Assembly: GCA_002421825.1 (NCBI GenBank)
Contig: DISR01000057.1
Coordinates: 1-37,305 of the forward strand
Origin: Thiobacillus sp. UBA6205
GTDB taxonomy: Bacteria; Pseudomonadota; Gammaproteobacteria; Burkholderiales; Thiobacillaceae
Direction of reading: 5' to 3'
DNA: 37,305 nt
A program made the translations under genes and the position numbers. Positions within the stretch are counted from its first letter, which is position 1. The number at the start of each line of letters is the position of its first letter. A model generated the notes under the pieces. That model saw nothing but the letters and a program-made list of their open reading frames with translations, ran no database searches and had not been told where the DNA came from. Below, piece by piece: positions 9,715 to 17,089 of the stretch.

Positions 9715-10304
9715 GCGAAAAGCCCTTTTCCGAATCCTGCGAACGCAACAGGGAACCCATACTCGCGATTTTGCGCGCGGAATTCAGCCAGCCTGCACGC
9801 ATCCTGGAAATCGGTTCCGGCACCGGCCAGCATGCGGTGCATTTCGGCAAGGCCATGCCGCATGTCATTTGGCAGACCAGCGACCTCGCAAGCAACCACC
9901 CCGGCATCCGTGCCTGGATCGAGGACGCCGCGCTGTCCAACGTACTCGCGCCGATCGAGCTTGATGTCGACGGGCCTTGGCCGGAACAAACTTTTGACGG
10001 CGTGTTCACCGCCAACACCCTGCACATCGTGTCCTGGGACCTGGCGCAGAAACTGGTCGCCGGCGTCGCGCGCTTGCTGGATAAGCGTGGGCTTCTGGCC
10101 GTCTATGGCCCATTCAACTACGGGGGCCAATTCACGTCGGACAGCAACGCCCGTTTCGACGAATGGCTGAAAAACCGCGACCCGCTCTCGGGCATCCGCG
10201 ATTTCGAGGCCGTGGTGAAATGCGCGGAAATCAACGGCTTGCATCTGCAGGCCGACCACGCCATGCCGGCCAACAACCGGCTGCTGGTCTTTATGAAAAA
10301 TTGA
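9711..10304 (+). CDS. DUF938 SAM-dependent methyltransferase
   Basis: The 197-residue protein belongs to the DUF938 family of class I methyltransferases. The SAM-binding motif LEIGSGTGQHAVHF is near residues 32-45, followed by IELDVDGPWP and TANTLHIVSW, both family hallmarks, and YGPFNYGGQFTSDSN near the middle. The substrate of these proteins is not known to me. It overlaps the AddA-like gene by ATGA (9711-9714), so translation is coupled, but a functional link to DNA repair is not implied by the sequence. Confidence 0.88.
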   Translation: MSEKPFSESCERNREPILAILRAEFSQPARILEIGSGTGQHAVHFGKAMPHVIWQTSDLASNHPGIRAWIEDAALSNVLAPIELDVDGPWPEQTFDGVFTANTLHIVSWDLAQKLVAGVARLLDKRGLLAVYGPFNYGGQFTSDSNARFDEWLKNRDPLSGIRDFEAVVKCAEINGLHLQADHAMPANNRLLVFMKN

Positions 10305-10306
10305 GC

Positions 10307-10334
10307 TTGGCAGCGTGCGGTTCTGGGCTATAAA
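10307..10334 (+). promoter_or_regulatory. Strong-looking sigma-70 promoter abutting an ATG
   Basis: TTGGCA (10307-10312) and TATAAA (10329-10334) are spaced by 16 nt, overlapping the end of the methyltransferase operon. A start site about 7 nt after the -10 would fall at or next to the ATG at 10342, so the mRNA could be leaderless. Confidence 0.5.
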
Positions 10335-10341
10335 AAATCAT

Positions 10342-10686
10342 ATGAAGATCAGCGACCTCATTCCCCGCTGGGGCAGCCATTTGCACCCGCCCGTAGCGGG
10401 CAAGCATTACCACATGCAGTTGCCGTTGCGCGATGCGGCCCGCATCGAAGCCCTGCAGATCATGTACCCGGACCGCTCGGAAGAGGAAATATTGTCCGAC
10501 CTGTTGCACGCCGCGCTGGACGAGCTTGAAGTGGCCATGCCCTATGTGCCGGGCAAGCGCATCATCGCCGAAGACGACCAGGGCGACCCCATCTACGAAG
10601 ACCTCGGCCCCACCCCGCGTTTTTACAGCCTGAGCCACGAGCTCATGCGCAAGCTGGCGGGAAAAAAACCTGACGGAGGGAAGTAA
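10342..10686 (+). CDS. Small conserved protein (pilin assembly-annotated family)
   Basis: The 114-residue protein begins MKISDLIPRWGSH. It has a helical middle (RIEALQIMYPDRSEEEILSD) and a conserved end with AMPYVPGKRIIAEDDQGDPI and YEDLGPTPRF. Homologues in beta- and gammaproteobacteria are often annotated as pilin assembly protein or type 1 pili tip component; I know of no firm evidence for that name, and no pilus genes are nearby. No Shine-Dalgarno precedes the ATG, and the promoter at 10307-10334 suggests a leaderless mRNA. A GTG at 10315 is possible but would lie between the promoter elements. Confidence 0.7.
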   Translation: MKISDLIPRWGSHLHPPVAGKHYHMQLPLRDAARIEALQIMYPDRSEEEILSDLLHAALDELEVAMPYVPGKRIIAEDDQGDPIYEDLGPTPRFYSLSHELMRKLAGKKPDGGK

Positions 10687-10687
10687 A

Positions 10688-10729
10688 ATGGCAGCTTTGG
10701 ATTTCACCAGCTGCCGCCATGCCCGTTAA
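10688..10729 (+). CDS. Putative 13-codon leader peptide before argJ
   Basis: A tiny ORF encodes MAALDFTSCRHAR. It has an excellent ribosome site, GGAGGG at 10675-10680, 7 nt before the ATG, whereas argJ itself has none. The ORF stops at 10727-10729, 11 nt inside argJ and in another frame, so a terminating ribosome could restart at the argJ ATG (10719). Two of its last four codons are Arg (CGC, CGT), which would suit arginine-sensed control of an arginine gene. No expression evidence; this is inferred. Confidence 0.45.
   Translation: MAALDFTSCRHAR
10690..10715 (+). promoter_or_regulatory. Hairpin covering the argJ ribosome-entry region
   Basis: GGCAGCT (10690-10696) pairs with AGCTGCC (10709-10715) around a 12-nt loop. 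The 3' arm occupies the place where the argJ Shine-Dalgarno would be. A ribosome on the 13-codon ORF would melt it, which supports a coupling model. Confidence 0.4.
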
Positions 10730-11945
10730 TCTTCCCGTTCCCGACCCCGCCTCGCTGCACCCCGTCGCCGGAGTCAGACTCGGCATCGCCTCCGCCGGCA
10801 TCAAGAAGCCCGGCCGCCGCGACATTACCCTCATCGAACTTGCAGCCGGTTCGAAAGTGGCGGGCGTGTTCACGCAAAACCGCTTTTGCGCCGCACCGGT
10901 GACGGTGTGCAAACAGCATCTACAAAACGGCGACATCCGCGCGCTGGCCATCAACACCGGCAACGCCAATGCCGGCAGCGGCGAGGAGGGCATCCGGCGC
11001 GCAATGCAAACCTGCGCCGCGGTGGCGGAAATGTTCGCCATCAAGCCGGAGCAGGTGCTGCCGTTTTCCACCGGCGTGATCCTCGAACCGCTGCCCATCG
11101 ACAAAATTTTGCCTGCGCTGCCGGATGCCAAGGCCGACCTCGCACCCGACCATTGGTCCGAGGCCGCGCACGCCATCATGACCACCGACGTCGTGGCCAA
11201 GGCCGCTTCCGCGCTGGCAAAAATCGGCGGCAAGACCGTGACCGTGACAGGAATCGCAAAAGGCTCGGGCATGATCCATCCCAACATGGCCACCATGCTG
11301 GGCTATGTCGCCACCGACGCCGCGGTGTCGCAGGCTGTATTGAATCAGCTGGTGAAGGAAGTCGCTGAGATCTCGTTCAACTGCGTGACCGTGGATGGCG
11401 ACACTTCGACCAACGACAGCTTCATCCTCATCGCCACCGGCCAGTCCGGCAATGCCGAAATCGATGATGCCGCTTCCGCCGACTGCGCCGCATTGAAAGC
11501 CGCCCTGTCCGGGGTATCGATCAAACTTGCACAGGCCATGGCACGCGACGGCGAGGGCGCCACCAAGTTCATGACGGTGCAGGTCGAAAAGGGCCGCGAC
11601 CGTGCCGAATGCAAGCAGGTCGCCTATGCCATCGCGCGTTCGCCCCTGGTCAAGACCGCGTTCTTCGCTTCCGACCCCAACCTCGGCCGCATTCTCGCCG
11701 CCATCGGCTATGCCGGCGTGGCGGACCTCGACGTGGACAATATCCAGGTCTACCTCGGCAACGTGCTGGTGGCGGAAAAGGGCGGGCGCGCGGCGAGCTA
11801 CACCGAGGCGCAGGGTGCTGCGGTGATGAAGGAAGCCGAGATCACGATTCGCGTCGTGCTCAACCGCGGCAGGGCTGAAGCCACGGTGTGGACCTGCGAT
11901 TTTTCCTACGATTACGTGAAAATCAACGCAGAATACAGAACATGA
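10719..11945 (+). CDS. argJ: Bifunctional ornithine acetyltransferase / N-acetylglutamate synthase
   Basis: The 408-residue protein is ArgJ, which moves the acetyl group from N-acetylornithine to glutamate and so recycles acetyl in arginine synthesis; many forms also use acetyl-CoA. The self-cleavage site is clear: KGSGMIHPNMATML near residues 180-193, where the Thr of ATML becomes the N-terminal nucleophile of the beta chain. Other family signatures are GVFTQNRFCAAPV and INTGNANAGSG near the N-terminus and DPNLGRILAAIGY near 320. The start fits the family N-terminus VNLPVPDPASLHPVAGVRLG. It lacks a ribosome site and overlaps a leader ORF. Confidence 0.96.
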   Translation: MPVNLPVPDPASLHPVAGVRLGIASAGIKKPGRRDITLIELAAGSKVAGVFTQNRFCAAPVTVCKQHLQNGDIRALAINTGNANAGSGEEGIRRAMQTCAAVAEMFAIKPEQVLPFSTGVILEPLPIDKILPALPDAKADLAPDHWSEAAHAIMTTDVVAKAASALAKIGGKTVTVTGIAKGSGMIHPNMATMLGYVATDAAVSQAVLNQLVKEVAEISFNCVTVDGDTSTNDSFILIATGQSGNAEIDDAASADCAALKAALSGVSIKLAQAMARDGEGATKFMTVQVEKGRDRAECKQVAYAIARSPLVKTAFFASDPNLGRILAAIGYAGVADLDVDNIQVYLGNVLVAEKGGRAASYTEAQGAAVMKEAEITIRVVLNRGRAEATVWTCDFSYDYVKINAEYRT

Positions 11946-11951
11946 TTTCCC

Positions 11952-12011
11952 ACAAAGAGGACGGGGGGACGGGAGGAAAGACAAAATCTCTTGTCCTCAT
12001 GTCCTCCTTGT
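11952..12011. repeat. Inverted array of degenerate purine units (element B)
   Basis: The left arm (11952-11974) is G/A-rich with a GAGGAC-like unit at roughly 9-bp spacing. The right arm (11989-12011) is C/T-rich with GTCCTC units. The arms match at 17 of 23 positions around a 14-nt loop. It fills the spacer between argJ and the DUF815 gene. It resembles elements A, C and D in layout but not in unit sequence, and is the most decayed of the four. Confidence 0.65.
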
Positions 12012-12026
12012 TCAAGGTTTTAAAGC

Positions 12027-12872
12027 ATGAGCCCACTTGACACCCTGCTGCCGCGCATCGAGCGCCTGCTCGACCGACTCGAAGGCGCACCCACGGCGCC
12101 GGTCGACTGGAAGAAAGTGCATGCCGCGCGCTGGATCGCGGAAAGCCGCAGCCTGCGCCCAATCGCGCGCCCGCACCGCATCGAGGCCAGGCATCTGCTC
12201 AACATCGACGAGCAGAAGCAGAAAATCGACGCCAACACCCGCCAGTTCATAACCGGCAAGCCCGCCAACAACGTGCTGCTCACGGGCAGCCGCGGCACCG
12301 GCAAGTCTTCGCTGGTGAAGGCCATGCTGGCGAAGTACGCGGGCAAGGGCCTGCGCCTCGTGGAACTCGACAAGGCCGGGCTCGCGCATCTGCCGGAACT
12401 CTTCGATCTGCTGCCGCAAGGCCCGCAGCGCTTCATCCTGTTCTGCGACGACCTTTCGTTCACTTCCGAAGAGCCCGGCTACCCGGCCTTGAAGGCCGCG
12501 CTCGACGGCTCGCTCGCCACGCCCGGCGACAACGTGCTGATCTATGCCACCAGCAACCGCCGCCACCTGATGCCCGAATACATGGCGGAGAACGAGGAGG
12601 CGAGGCATCTGGGCGGCGAAGTGCATCCGGGCGAAGCCACCGAGGAAAAGATTTCGCTATCCGAGCGCTTCGGCCTGTGGGTCAGCTTCTATCCCATGGA
12701 CCAGGACGAGTACCTCGCCATTGCCGCGCACTGGGCTGCCGAACTGGGCGCGAGCGACTTCCGTTCCGAAGCCTTTACGCGCGCCGCGCTGCAATGGAGC
12801 CTGGGCCGGGGCGCACGCTCAGGGCGCACCGCCTGGCAGTTCGCGCGCGATTGGGCAGGACAAGGCAAATGA
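12027..12872 (+). CDS. DUF815 AAA+ ATPase
   Basis: The 281-residue protein is a DUF815-family P-loop ATPase. Walker A is LLTGSRGTGKSS near residues 88-99 and Walker B is ILFCDDLSF near 138-146, followed by a sensor strand IYATSNRRHLMP. A segment with EEKISLSERFGLW and YPMDQDEYL is typical of the family. Its cellular job is not established. AAGG at 12014-12017 is a weak ribosome site. The stop overlaps the next start (ATGA), so it is coupled to the Nudix-ThiE-like gene, a pairing often seen in betaproteobacteria. Confidence 0.9.
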   Translation: MSPLDTLLPRIERLLDRLEGAPTAPVDWKKVHAARWIAESRSLRPIARPHRIEARHLLNIDEQKQKIDANTRQFITGKPANNVLLTGSRGTGKSSLVKAMLAKYAGKGLRLVELDKAGLAHLPELFDLLPQGPQRFILFCDDLSFTSEEPGYPALKAALDGSLATPGDNVLIYATSNRRHLMPEYMAENEEARHLGGEVHPGEATEEKISLSERFGLWVSFYPMDQDEYLAIAAHWAAELGASDFRSEAFTRAALQWSLGRGARSGRTAWQFARDWAGQGK

Positions 12873-13819
12873 CGGGGGGCAGGGATGATGAGGAAATCAT
12901 CGAAGTCGTGGCCGCGGTGCTGACCCGTCCAAACGGCGAAGTCCTGCTCGCCTCGCGCCCGGCCGGCAAGGTTTACGCCGGCTACTGGGAATTCCCTGGC
13001 GGCAAGGTGGAGACGGACGAGTCGCTGGAGCACGCTTTGGCCCGTGAACTGAAGGAAGAACTTGGCATCGCAGCCGTGCGCGCCACGCGCTGGATCACGA
13101 AAGTCTTTGCTTATCCGCACGCCACCGTGCGCTTGAACTTCTTTCGCGTGTGGGACTGGCAGGGCGAGCCGCACCCGCATGAAGGCCAGGCCTTCGCATG
13201 GGACAATCCGGCTGGGCATTCGGTCGAGCCGCTGTTGCCGGCCAATTTCCCCATTCTCAAGGCTTTGCGGTTGCCTCCGGTGTATGGCATCAGCCATGCC
13301 GGGGCACTGGGGCGCGAAGTGTTTCTGCAGCGGCTGGATGCCGCCCTGCAAAACGGCCTGCGCCTCATTCAGGTACGCGACAAGGAATTGCCGGAAGCCG
13401 AGCGCCTGGACTTCGCACGCGAGGTGGTCAAGCGCGCCAAGCCTCATGGTGCGCGCGTGCTGGTGAACGGCCCGGTCGAGCTGGCCTCGGCAGCAGGCGC
13501 CGACGGCGTGCACCTGGACAGCGGGGCGCTGATGAAATGCACGGCCCGCCCTGCCTGCGAATGGGTCGGCGCCTCCTGTCACAGCGCCGAGGAGCTCGCG
13601 CATGCGGCAAACATTGCCGACTTCGCCATGCTTTCCCCGGTGCTGCCCACGGCAAGCCATCCCGGCGAACCCACCCTGGGCTGGGAAAGGTTTGCGCAAC
13701 TGGCCGCGCAAAGCGCGATCCCGGTGTATGCCCTGGGCGGCGTCAGCCGCGCCGACCTCGACACTGCGCGCGGCCATGGTGCGCACGGCATCGCCATGCT
13801 GAGAGGCGCCTGGACGTGA
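12869..13819 (+). CDS. Nudix hydrolase fused to a ThiE/TenI-like domain
   Basis: The 316-residue protein has an N-terminal MutT-type Nudix domain. The Nudix box GGKVETDESLEHALARELK, continuing EELGI, spans about residues 44-67, so an 8-oxo-dGTP-cleaning role is likely. After a proline-rich link (about 128-135) comes a TIM-barrel segment like thiamine phosphate synthase/TenI, with LIQVRDKEL, GADGVHLDSG, SCHSAEE, LSPVLPT and ALGGVS. The ThiE diphosphate-site signatures are altered, so thiamine synthesis is doubtful. The ATG at 12869 overlaps the upstream stop; the 3' end overlaps the next start (GTGA). Confidence 0.88.
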   Translation: MTGGRDDEEIIEVVAAVLTRPNGEVLLASRPAGKVYAGYWEFPGGKVETDESLEHALARELKEELGIAAVRATRWITKVFAYPHATVRLNFFRVWDWQGEPHPHEGQAFAWDNPAGHSVEPLLPANFPILKALRLPPVYGISHAGALGREVFLQRLDAALQNGLRLIQVRDKELPEAERLDFAREVVKRAKPHGARVLVNGPVELASAAGADGVHLDSGALMKCTARPACEWVGASCHSAEELAHAANIADFAMLSPVLPTASHPGEPTLGWERFAQLAAQSAIPVYALGGVSRADLDTARGHGAHGIAMLRGAWT

Positions 13820-14232
13820 AACGCTTCGCCGCGCCCATTCTGATCATCGCCGCGCTGGCCGCGCTCGCGCTGTGGGGGGCGCGGCCCAAAAATCCCCCCC
13901 GGCAGGCACAAGCCATCAATTGCACAGAGCCCACCGCAGGCTGCACCTTCATGCACGACGGCCTGACCGCAACCCTGCGCTTTTCCGCCCGGCCCGAGGC
14001 GCTCAAGCCCTTCGTGCTGTCGATTTCCGCGCGCCGGCTGCGCCGGGCCTCGGTTTCCTTCCAGATGGCGGACATGGACATGGGCTTCAACCGCTACGAA
14101 CTGCTCCAGGATGCCGAAGGCAACTGGACCGCACAGGTCACCCTGCCGGTGTGCACCGTGAGCCGGGGGGGCTGGGTCGCGGAACTCACGCTCGACAGCC
14201 GCCCCTATGCCCTGGCCTTCAACATGCGCTGA
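13816..14232 (+). CDS. Small membrane-anchored periplasmic protein
   Basis: The 138-residue protein has a GTG start overlapping the upstream stop. Residues 5-23 form one hydrophobic segment (signal anchor), followed by a periplasmic domain. That domain has Cys residues in INCTEPTAGCTF, a Met-rich patch MADMDMGFNRYEL near 90 and a final LPVCTVSRGGW. The Met/Cys pattern and the MDMGxNRY signature recall FixH/YtkA-like and copper-handling proteins, but I cannot name the family. It is the third gene of the DUF815-Nudix run and has no terminator before the phoU promoter. Confidence 0.75.
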   Translation: MKRFAAPILIIAALAALALWGARPKNPPRQAQAINCTEPTAGCTFMHDGLTATLRFSARPEALKPFVLSISARRLRRASVSFQMADMDMGFNRYELLQDAEGNWTAQVTLPVCTVSRGGWVAELTLDSRPYALAFNMR

Positions 14233-14238
14233 TCCCGG

Positions 14239-14271
14239 CTGTCATGCGAATGTCATAGTCCGGCTTATAAT
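14239..14271 (+). promoter_or_regulatory. Pho box and -10 of the phoU promoter
   Basis: CTGTCAT (14239-14245), a 4-nt gap and ATGTCAT (14250-14256) match the two 7-bp half-sites of a PhoB-binding Pho box. A perfect TATAAT (14266-14271) follows 9 nt later, so the Pho box takes the place of the -35, as in PhoB-activated promoters. The start site would be near 14278, ahead of AGGAG at 14283-14287. Confidence 0.8.
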
Positions 14272-14295
14272 GGACCAGCTCCAGGAGATATAAAG

Positions 14296-14997
14296 ATGCC
14301 CACTGAACATACCTTCAAGCAGTTTGACATGGACTTGGAAAGCATACGCGCCAACGTCCTGAAAATGGGCGGTCTGGTGGAAGAACAGATCACCCGTTCC
14401 GTCGAAGCGCTGACCGGCGGCGATCTCGGCCTGGCCGACGAAGTGATCGCACACGACCATAACGTCAATGCGCTTGAGGTCCAGATCGACGAGGATGTGG
14501 CGCACGTCATTGCCAAGCGCCAACCCACCGCCTCCGACCTGCGCATGCTGATGATGGTGGTGAAGACCATCACCGACCTTGAGCGCATCGGCGACGAGGC
14601 TGCCAAGATCGCACGCATGGCCAAGCTGATCCACCAGAGCGAGCGCCTGTCGCTGCCGCGTTTCAATGAGGTCAAATACATGTCCACGATCGTGCTGGAC
14701 ATGTTGCGCAAGGCGCTCGACGGCTTCGCCCGCCTGGATGCCAGCAACGCCGCCGCGATCGCCCGGCAGGACGACGAGGTGGACGAGGAGTTCCGCCTCA
14801 ACCTGCGCCAGCTCATCACCTTCATGATGGAAGACCCGCGCACCATTTCCGTCTCCATCGACATCCTTTTCGCGGCCAAGGCCATCGAGCGCATGGGCGA
14901 CCACGCCAAGAACATGTCGGAATACGTGGTCTACATGGTCAAGGGCAAGGACGTGCGCCACACCTCGCCGGAGGAAATGGAAAAGGAATTGATGTAA
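14296..14997 (+). CDS. phoU: Phosphate signalling regulator PhoU
   Basis: The 233-residue protein is PhoU, a two-repeat helical protein that dampens PhoR/PhoB signalling and phosphate uptake. Each repeat shows the metal-binding type motif: LERIGDEAAKIAR near residues 96-108 and IERMGDHAKNMSEY near 197-210. It has AGGAG at 14283-14287 and a Pho box promoter of its own. No pst genes are adjacent; PhoU is usually encoded with pstSCAB, so here it stands apart. A perfect bidirectional terminator follows. Confidence 0.96.
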   Translation: MPTEHTFKQFDMDLESIRANVLKMGGLVEEQITRSVEALTGGDLGLADEVIAHDHNVNALEVQIDEDVAHVIAKRQPTASDLRMLMMVVKTITDLERIGDEAAKIARMAKLIHQSERLSLPRFNEVKYMSTIVLDMLRKALDGFARLDASNAAAIARQDDEVDEEFRLNLRQLITFMMEDPRTISVSIDILFAAKAIERMGDHAKNMSEYVVYMVKGKDVRHTSPEEMEKELM

Positions 14998-15012
14998 TCG
15001 TTCCGCCACGGT

Positions 15013-15048
15013 GAACACAAACGGGCCCGAATGGGCCCGTTTGTGTTC
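15013..15048. terminator. Bidirectional terminator between phoU and yggX
   Basis: A perfect 16-bp stem (15013-15028 with 15033-15048) encloses a GAAT loop. The A/T-rich stem ends (AACACAAAC and GTTTGTGTT) supply a U-rich tail on both strands. It lies between the convergent phoU and yggX genes. Confidence 0.85.
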
Positions 15049-15068
15049 GCATTGCCGCGAGGAACGAC

Positions 15069-15341
15069 TTACTTCGCCGGCGGCACGTAACCGGCCACCT
15101 GGTCGGCACCGGCGCCGAAGAAGTACTGCTCCATCTGCGTCAGCAGGTACTTGCGCGCCTGCGGATCGGCCAGGCTCAGGCGGTTTTCATTGATGAGCAT
15201 GGTCTGGTGGCGGGTCCAGGCGGCCCAGGCTTCCTTGGACACGTTGTCGAAAATCTTCTTGCCGAGTTCGCCTGGCACGGGGGGGAAGGCCAGGCCTTCG
15301 GCCTCGCGGCCGAGTTTTACGCAATTCACCATGCGGGTCAT
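15069..15341 (-). CDS. yggX: YggX-family Fe(II) trafficking / oxidative damage protein
   Basis: The 90-residue protein matches YggX: MTRMVNCVKLGREAEGL with the single conserved Cys at residue 7, then FPPVPGELGKKIFDNVS, WTRHQTMLINENRLSL and QMEQYFFG. The family protects iron-sulfur enzymes from oxidation and helps iron movement in the cytoplasm. AGGAG precedes the ATG. The TPR pseudogene lies just upstream; yggX may be read from the trkAH transcript. Confidence 0.95.
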   Translation of the reverse strand: MTRMVNCVKLGREAEGLAFPPVPGELGKKIFDNVSKEAWAAWTRHQTMLINENRLSLADPQARKYLLTQMEQYFFGAGADQVAGYVPPAK

Positions 15342-15378
15342 GTTCTGCTCCTGAAATCAAAAACTGACGGATGGCCAA

Positions 15379-15638
15379 TTATAAGCCCAGTGCATTTTCG
15401 ATGCGCCGTGCAAACACCGCCATTTCCCCGGACCGGACATTTCACCAGGCCGGCCCGGGAAATGAGCCAAAGGCGCATGAACACACGATTGCGAAGCGAT
15501 CGGCATCGAATCCAGTTTGCAGCGCCGCCTGGGCGGCTTCGCCCGCACCGAGGCAGGCATTGCCCAGGGAAAAGCGCAACAGGACGCTGTCCTTGCCGGC
15601 CGCGGGCATTTTTTGAAGGTTTCGATGGCGGGGGTCAT
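15379..15638 (-). pseudogene. Decayed TPR-repeat gene downstream of trkH
   Basis: On the minus strand an ATG at 15638 overlaps the trkH stop (ATGA) and reads MTPAIETFKK, then loses frame at a run of six A (15609-15614). With one base re-read, the next frame gives MPAAGKDSVLLRFSLGNACL, GAGEAAQAAL and FDADRFA, a clear tetratricopeptide pattern. It then runs into unrelated sequence, an in-frame TGA at 15442-15444, and resumes as GEMAVFARRIENALGL before TAA at 15379. At about 86 codons it is shorter than intact homologues (roughly 110-120 from memory). Frame loss, internal loss and a stop together mark it as broken. Confidence 0.75.
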
Positions 15639-17089
15639 TTTCTCCAGAATGCCGGCGTGAGCACCACCAGAAAAGTAAACATTTCCAATCGGCCGAGCAG
15701 CATGGCAAACGAACAAAGCCAGGTCTGGAAATCGTTCAGCACCGCAAAAGTGGTGGCCGGCCCGACCTGGCCAAGGCCCGGGCCAATATTCGACAGCGTC
15801 GCCACGACCGCCGTCATCGCCGTTACCGGGTCGAGCCCCGTCGCCATCATGGCGAGCGTCATGACCACGGCAGTCAGCACGAAAACGAAAAAGAATGCCA
15901 GCACCGCAAAAATGATCTGGTTGGACACGCTGGCCCCGGCATAACGCACCGGTATCTGGGCGCTCGGATGCAGCAGGCGTTTGAGCTCACGGTACAACTG
16001 CTGCACCAGAAGGCGGGCGCGGATGATCTTGATGCCGCCGCCGGTGGAACCCGAAGAGGTAGAAAAAGTGCCCAGCAGCAACATCCAGAAGCCGGCAAAT
16101 GCGGGCCACAATCCGAAATCGGTCGTGGCATAGCCGGTGGTCGTAGCCACCGACACGGTATTGAACATGGCATAGCGCAAGGCCGTGCCAATCTCCTGAT
16201 ACTGTCCCGCGGCCCAAAGATAGACGCCGATCAGGATTCCGCTGGTCAGGACGGTCAGCACGAAAACCCCGGCTTCGCCGTCATGCGTGTAGATGCCGAA
16301 AGTGCGCGCGCGCACAAAATTGAAATGCGTGGCGAAATTGATGCCGGAGATGAGCATGAACGTGATGGCGATGATTTCCAGCGTCTGCGAATCGAAATGG
16401 CCGAACGAGGCGTCATGCGAGGAAAACCCCGCCAATCCCATGGTGGTGAAGGCATGCATCAAGGCATCGGTCCAACTCATGCCGAATGCCCAGTAGGCGG
16501 CAAAGCAGGCGGCAGTAAGGCCGGCATAGATCAGCCAGAGTCCTTTGGCGGTCTGCGCGATGCGCGGCGTCAGGCGGGTTTCCTTCATGGGGCCCGGAGT
16601 TTCCGCCTTGAACAGCTGACGGCCGCCGATGCCCAGCATGGGCAGGATGGCCACCGCCAGAACGATCACGCCCATGCCGCCGAACCATTGCAGTTCGCCG
16701 CGCCATATGTTGATCGAGGCGGGCAAGCCGTCAAGCCCGGCGAGCACAGTGGCGCCGGTCGCAGTCAGTCCCGACACCGCCTCGAAATAGGCGTCGGTCA
16801 CGCCGATGTCCAGATGGGACAGCAGCGGCAACATGCCGAACAGCGGCAACCCGGTCCAGACCAGCGCTACCAGCAGGAAGCCGTCCTTGATGCGCAGCTC
16901 TCGCCGGAAGGGGCGAAACCCCCCCCACAGGAACAAACCGGCACCGCAGGTGATCAACAGGTCCTTGACGAACAGCCGCAGGGTGGGCTCGTCGTTGATC
17001 CACGCCACCATCATGGGCAGGCCGAGGGTGAGGCCGAACAGGAACACCACGCCCCCAAGCACATGCAGCAGTGAGAACAGGGCCAGCAT
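15635..17089 (-). CDS. trkH: Trk potassium transporter membrane subunit TrkH
   Basis: The 484-residue inner-membrane protein is the potassium-conducting subunit of the Trk system. The four selectivity-filter turns are visible: SGLTATGATVL near 107-117, TTMGLAGFSS near 215-224, SVATTTGYATTDFG near 310-323 and ATLSNIGPGLG near 433-443. About ten hydrophobic helices surround them. It needs the cytosolic regulator TrkA, encoded just upstream with a 1-nt TGATG overlap, which suggests coupled translation. Its stop overlaps the start of the TPR pseudogene. Confidence 0.96.
   Translation of the reverse strand: MLALFSLLHVLGGVVFLFGLTLGLPMMVAWINDEPTLRLFVKDLLITCGAGLFLWGGFRPFRRELRIKDGFLLVALVWTGLPLFGMLPLLSHLDIGVTDAYFEAVSGLTATGATVLAGLDGLPASINIWRGELQWFGGMGVIVLAVAILPMLGIGGRQLFKAETPGPMKETRLTPRIAQTAKGLWLIYAGLTAACFAAYWAFGMSWTDALMHAFTTMGLAGFSSHDASFGHFDSQTLEIIAITFMLISGINFATHFNFVRARTFGIYTHDGEAGVFVLTVLTSGILIGVYLWAAGQYQEIGTALRYAMFNTVSVATTTGYATTDFGLWPAFAGFWMLLLGTFSTSSGSTGGGIKIIRARLLVQQLYRELKRLLHPSAQIPVRYAGASVSNQIIFAVLAFFFVFVLTAVVMTLAMMATGLDPVTAMTAVVATLSNIGPGLGQVGPATTFAVLNDFQTWLCSFAMLLGRLEMFTFLVVLTPAFWRK

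Noticed and set aside
15609..15614. Programmed -1 frameshift at the A run of the TPR gene
   Set aside because: The run is only six A with no clear stimulatory hairpin, and a TGA plus lost repeat sequence follow, so decay is the simpler reading.
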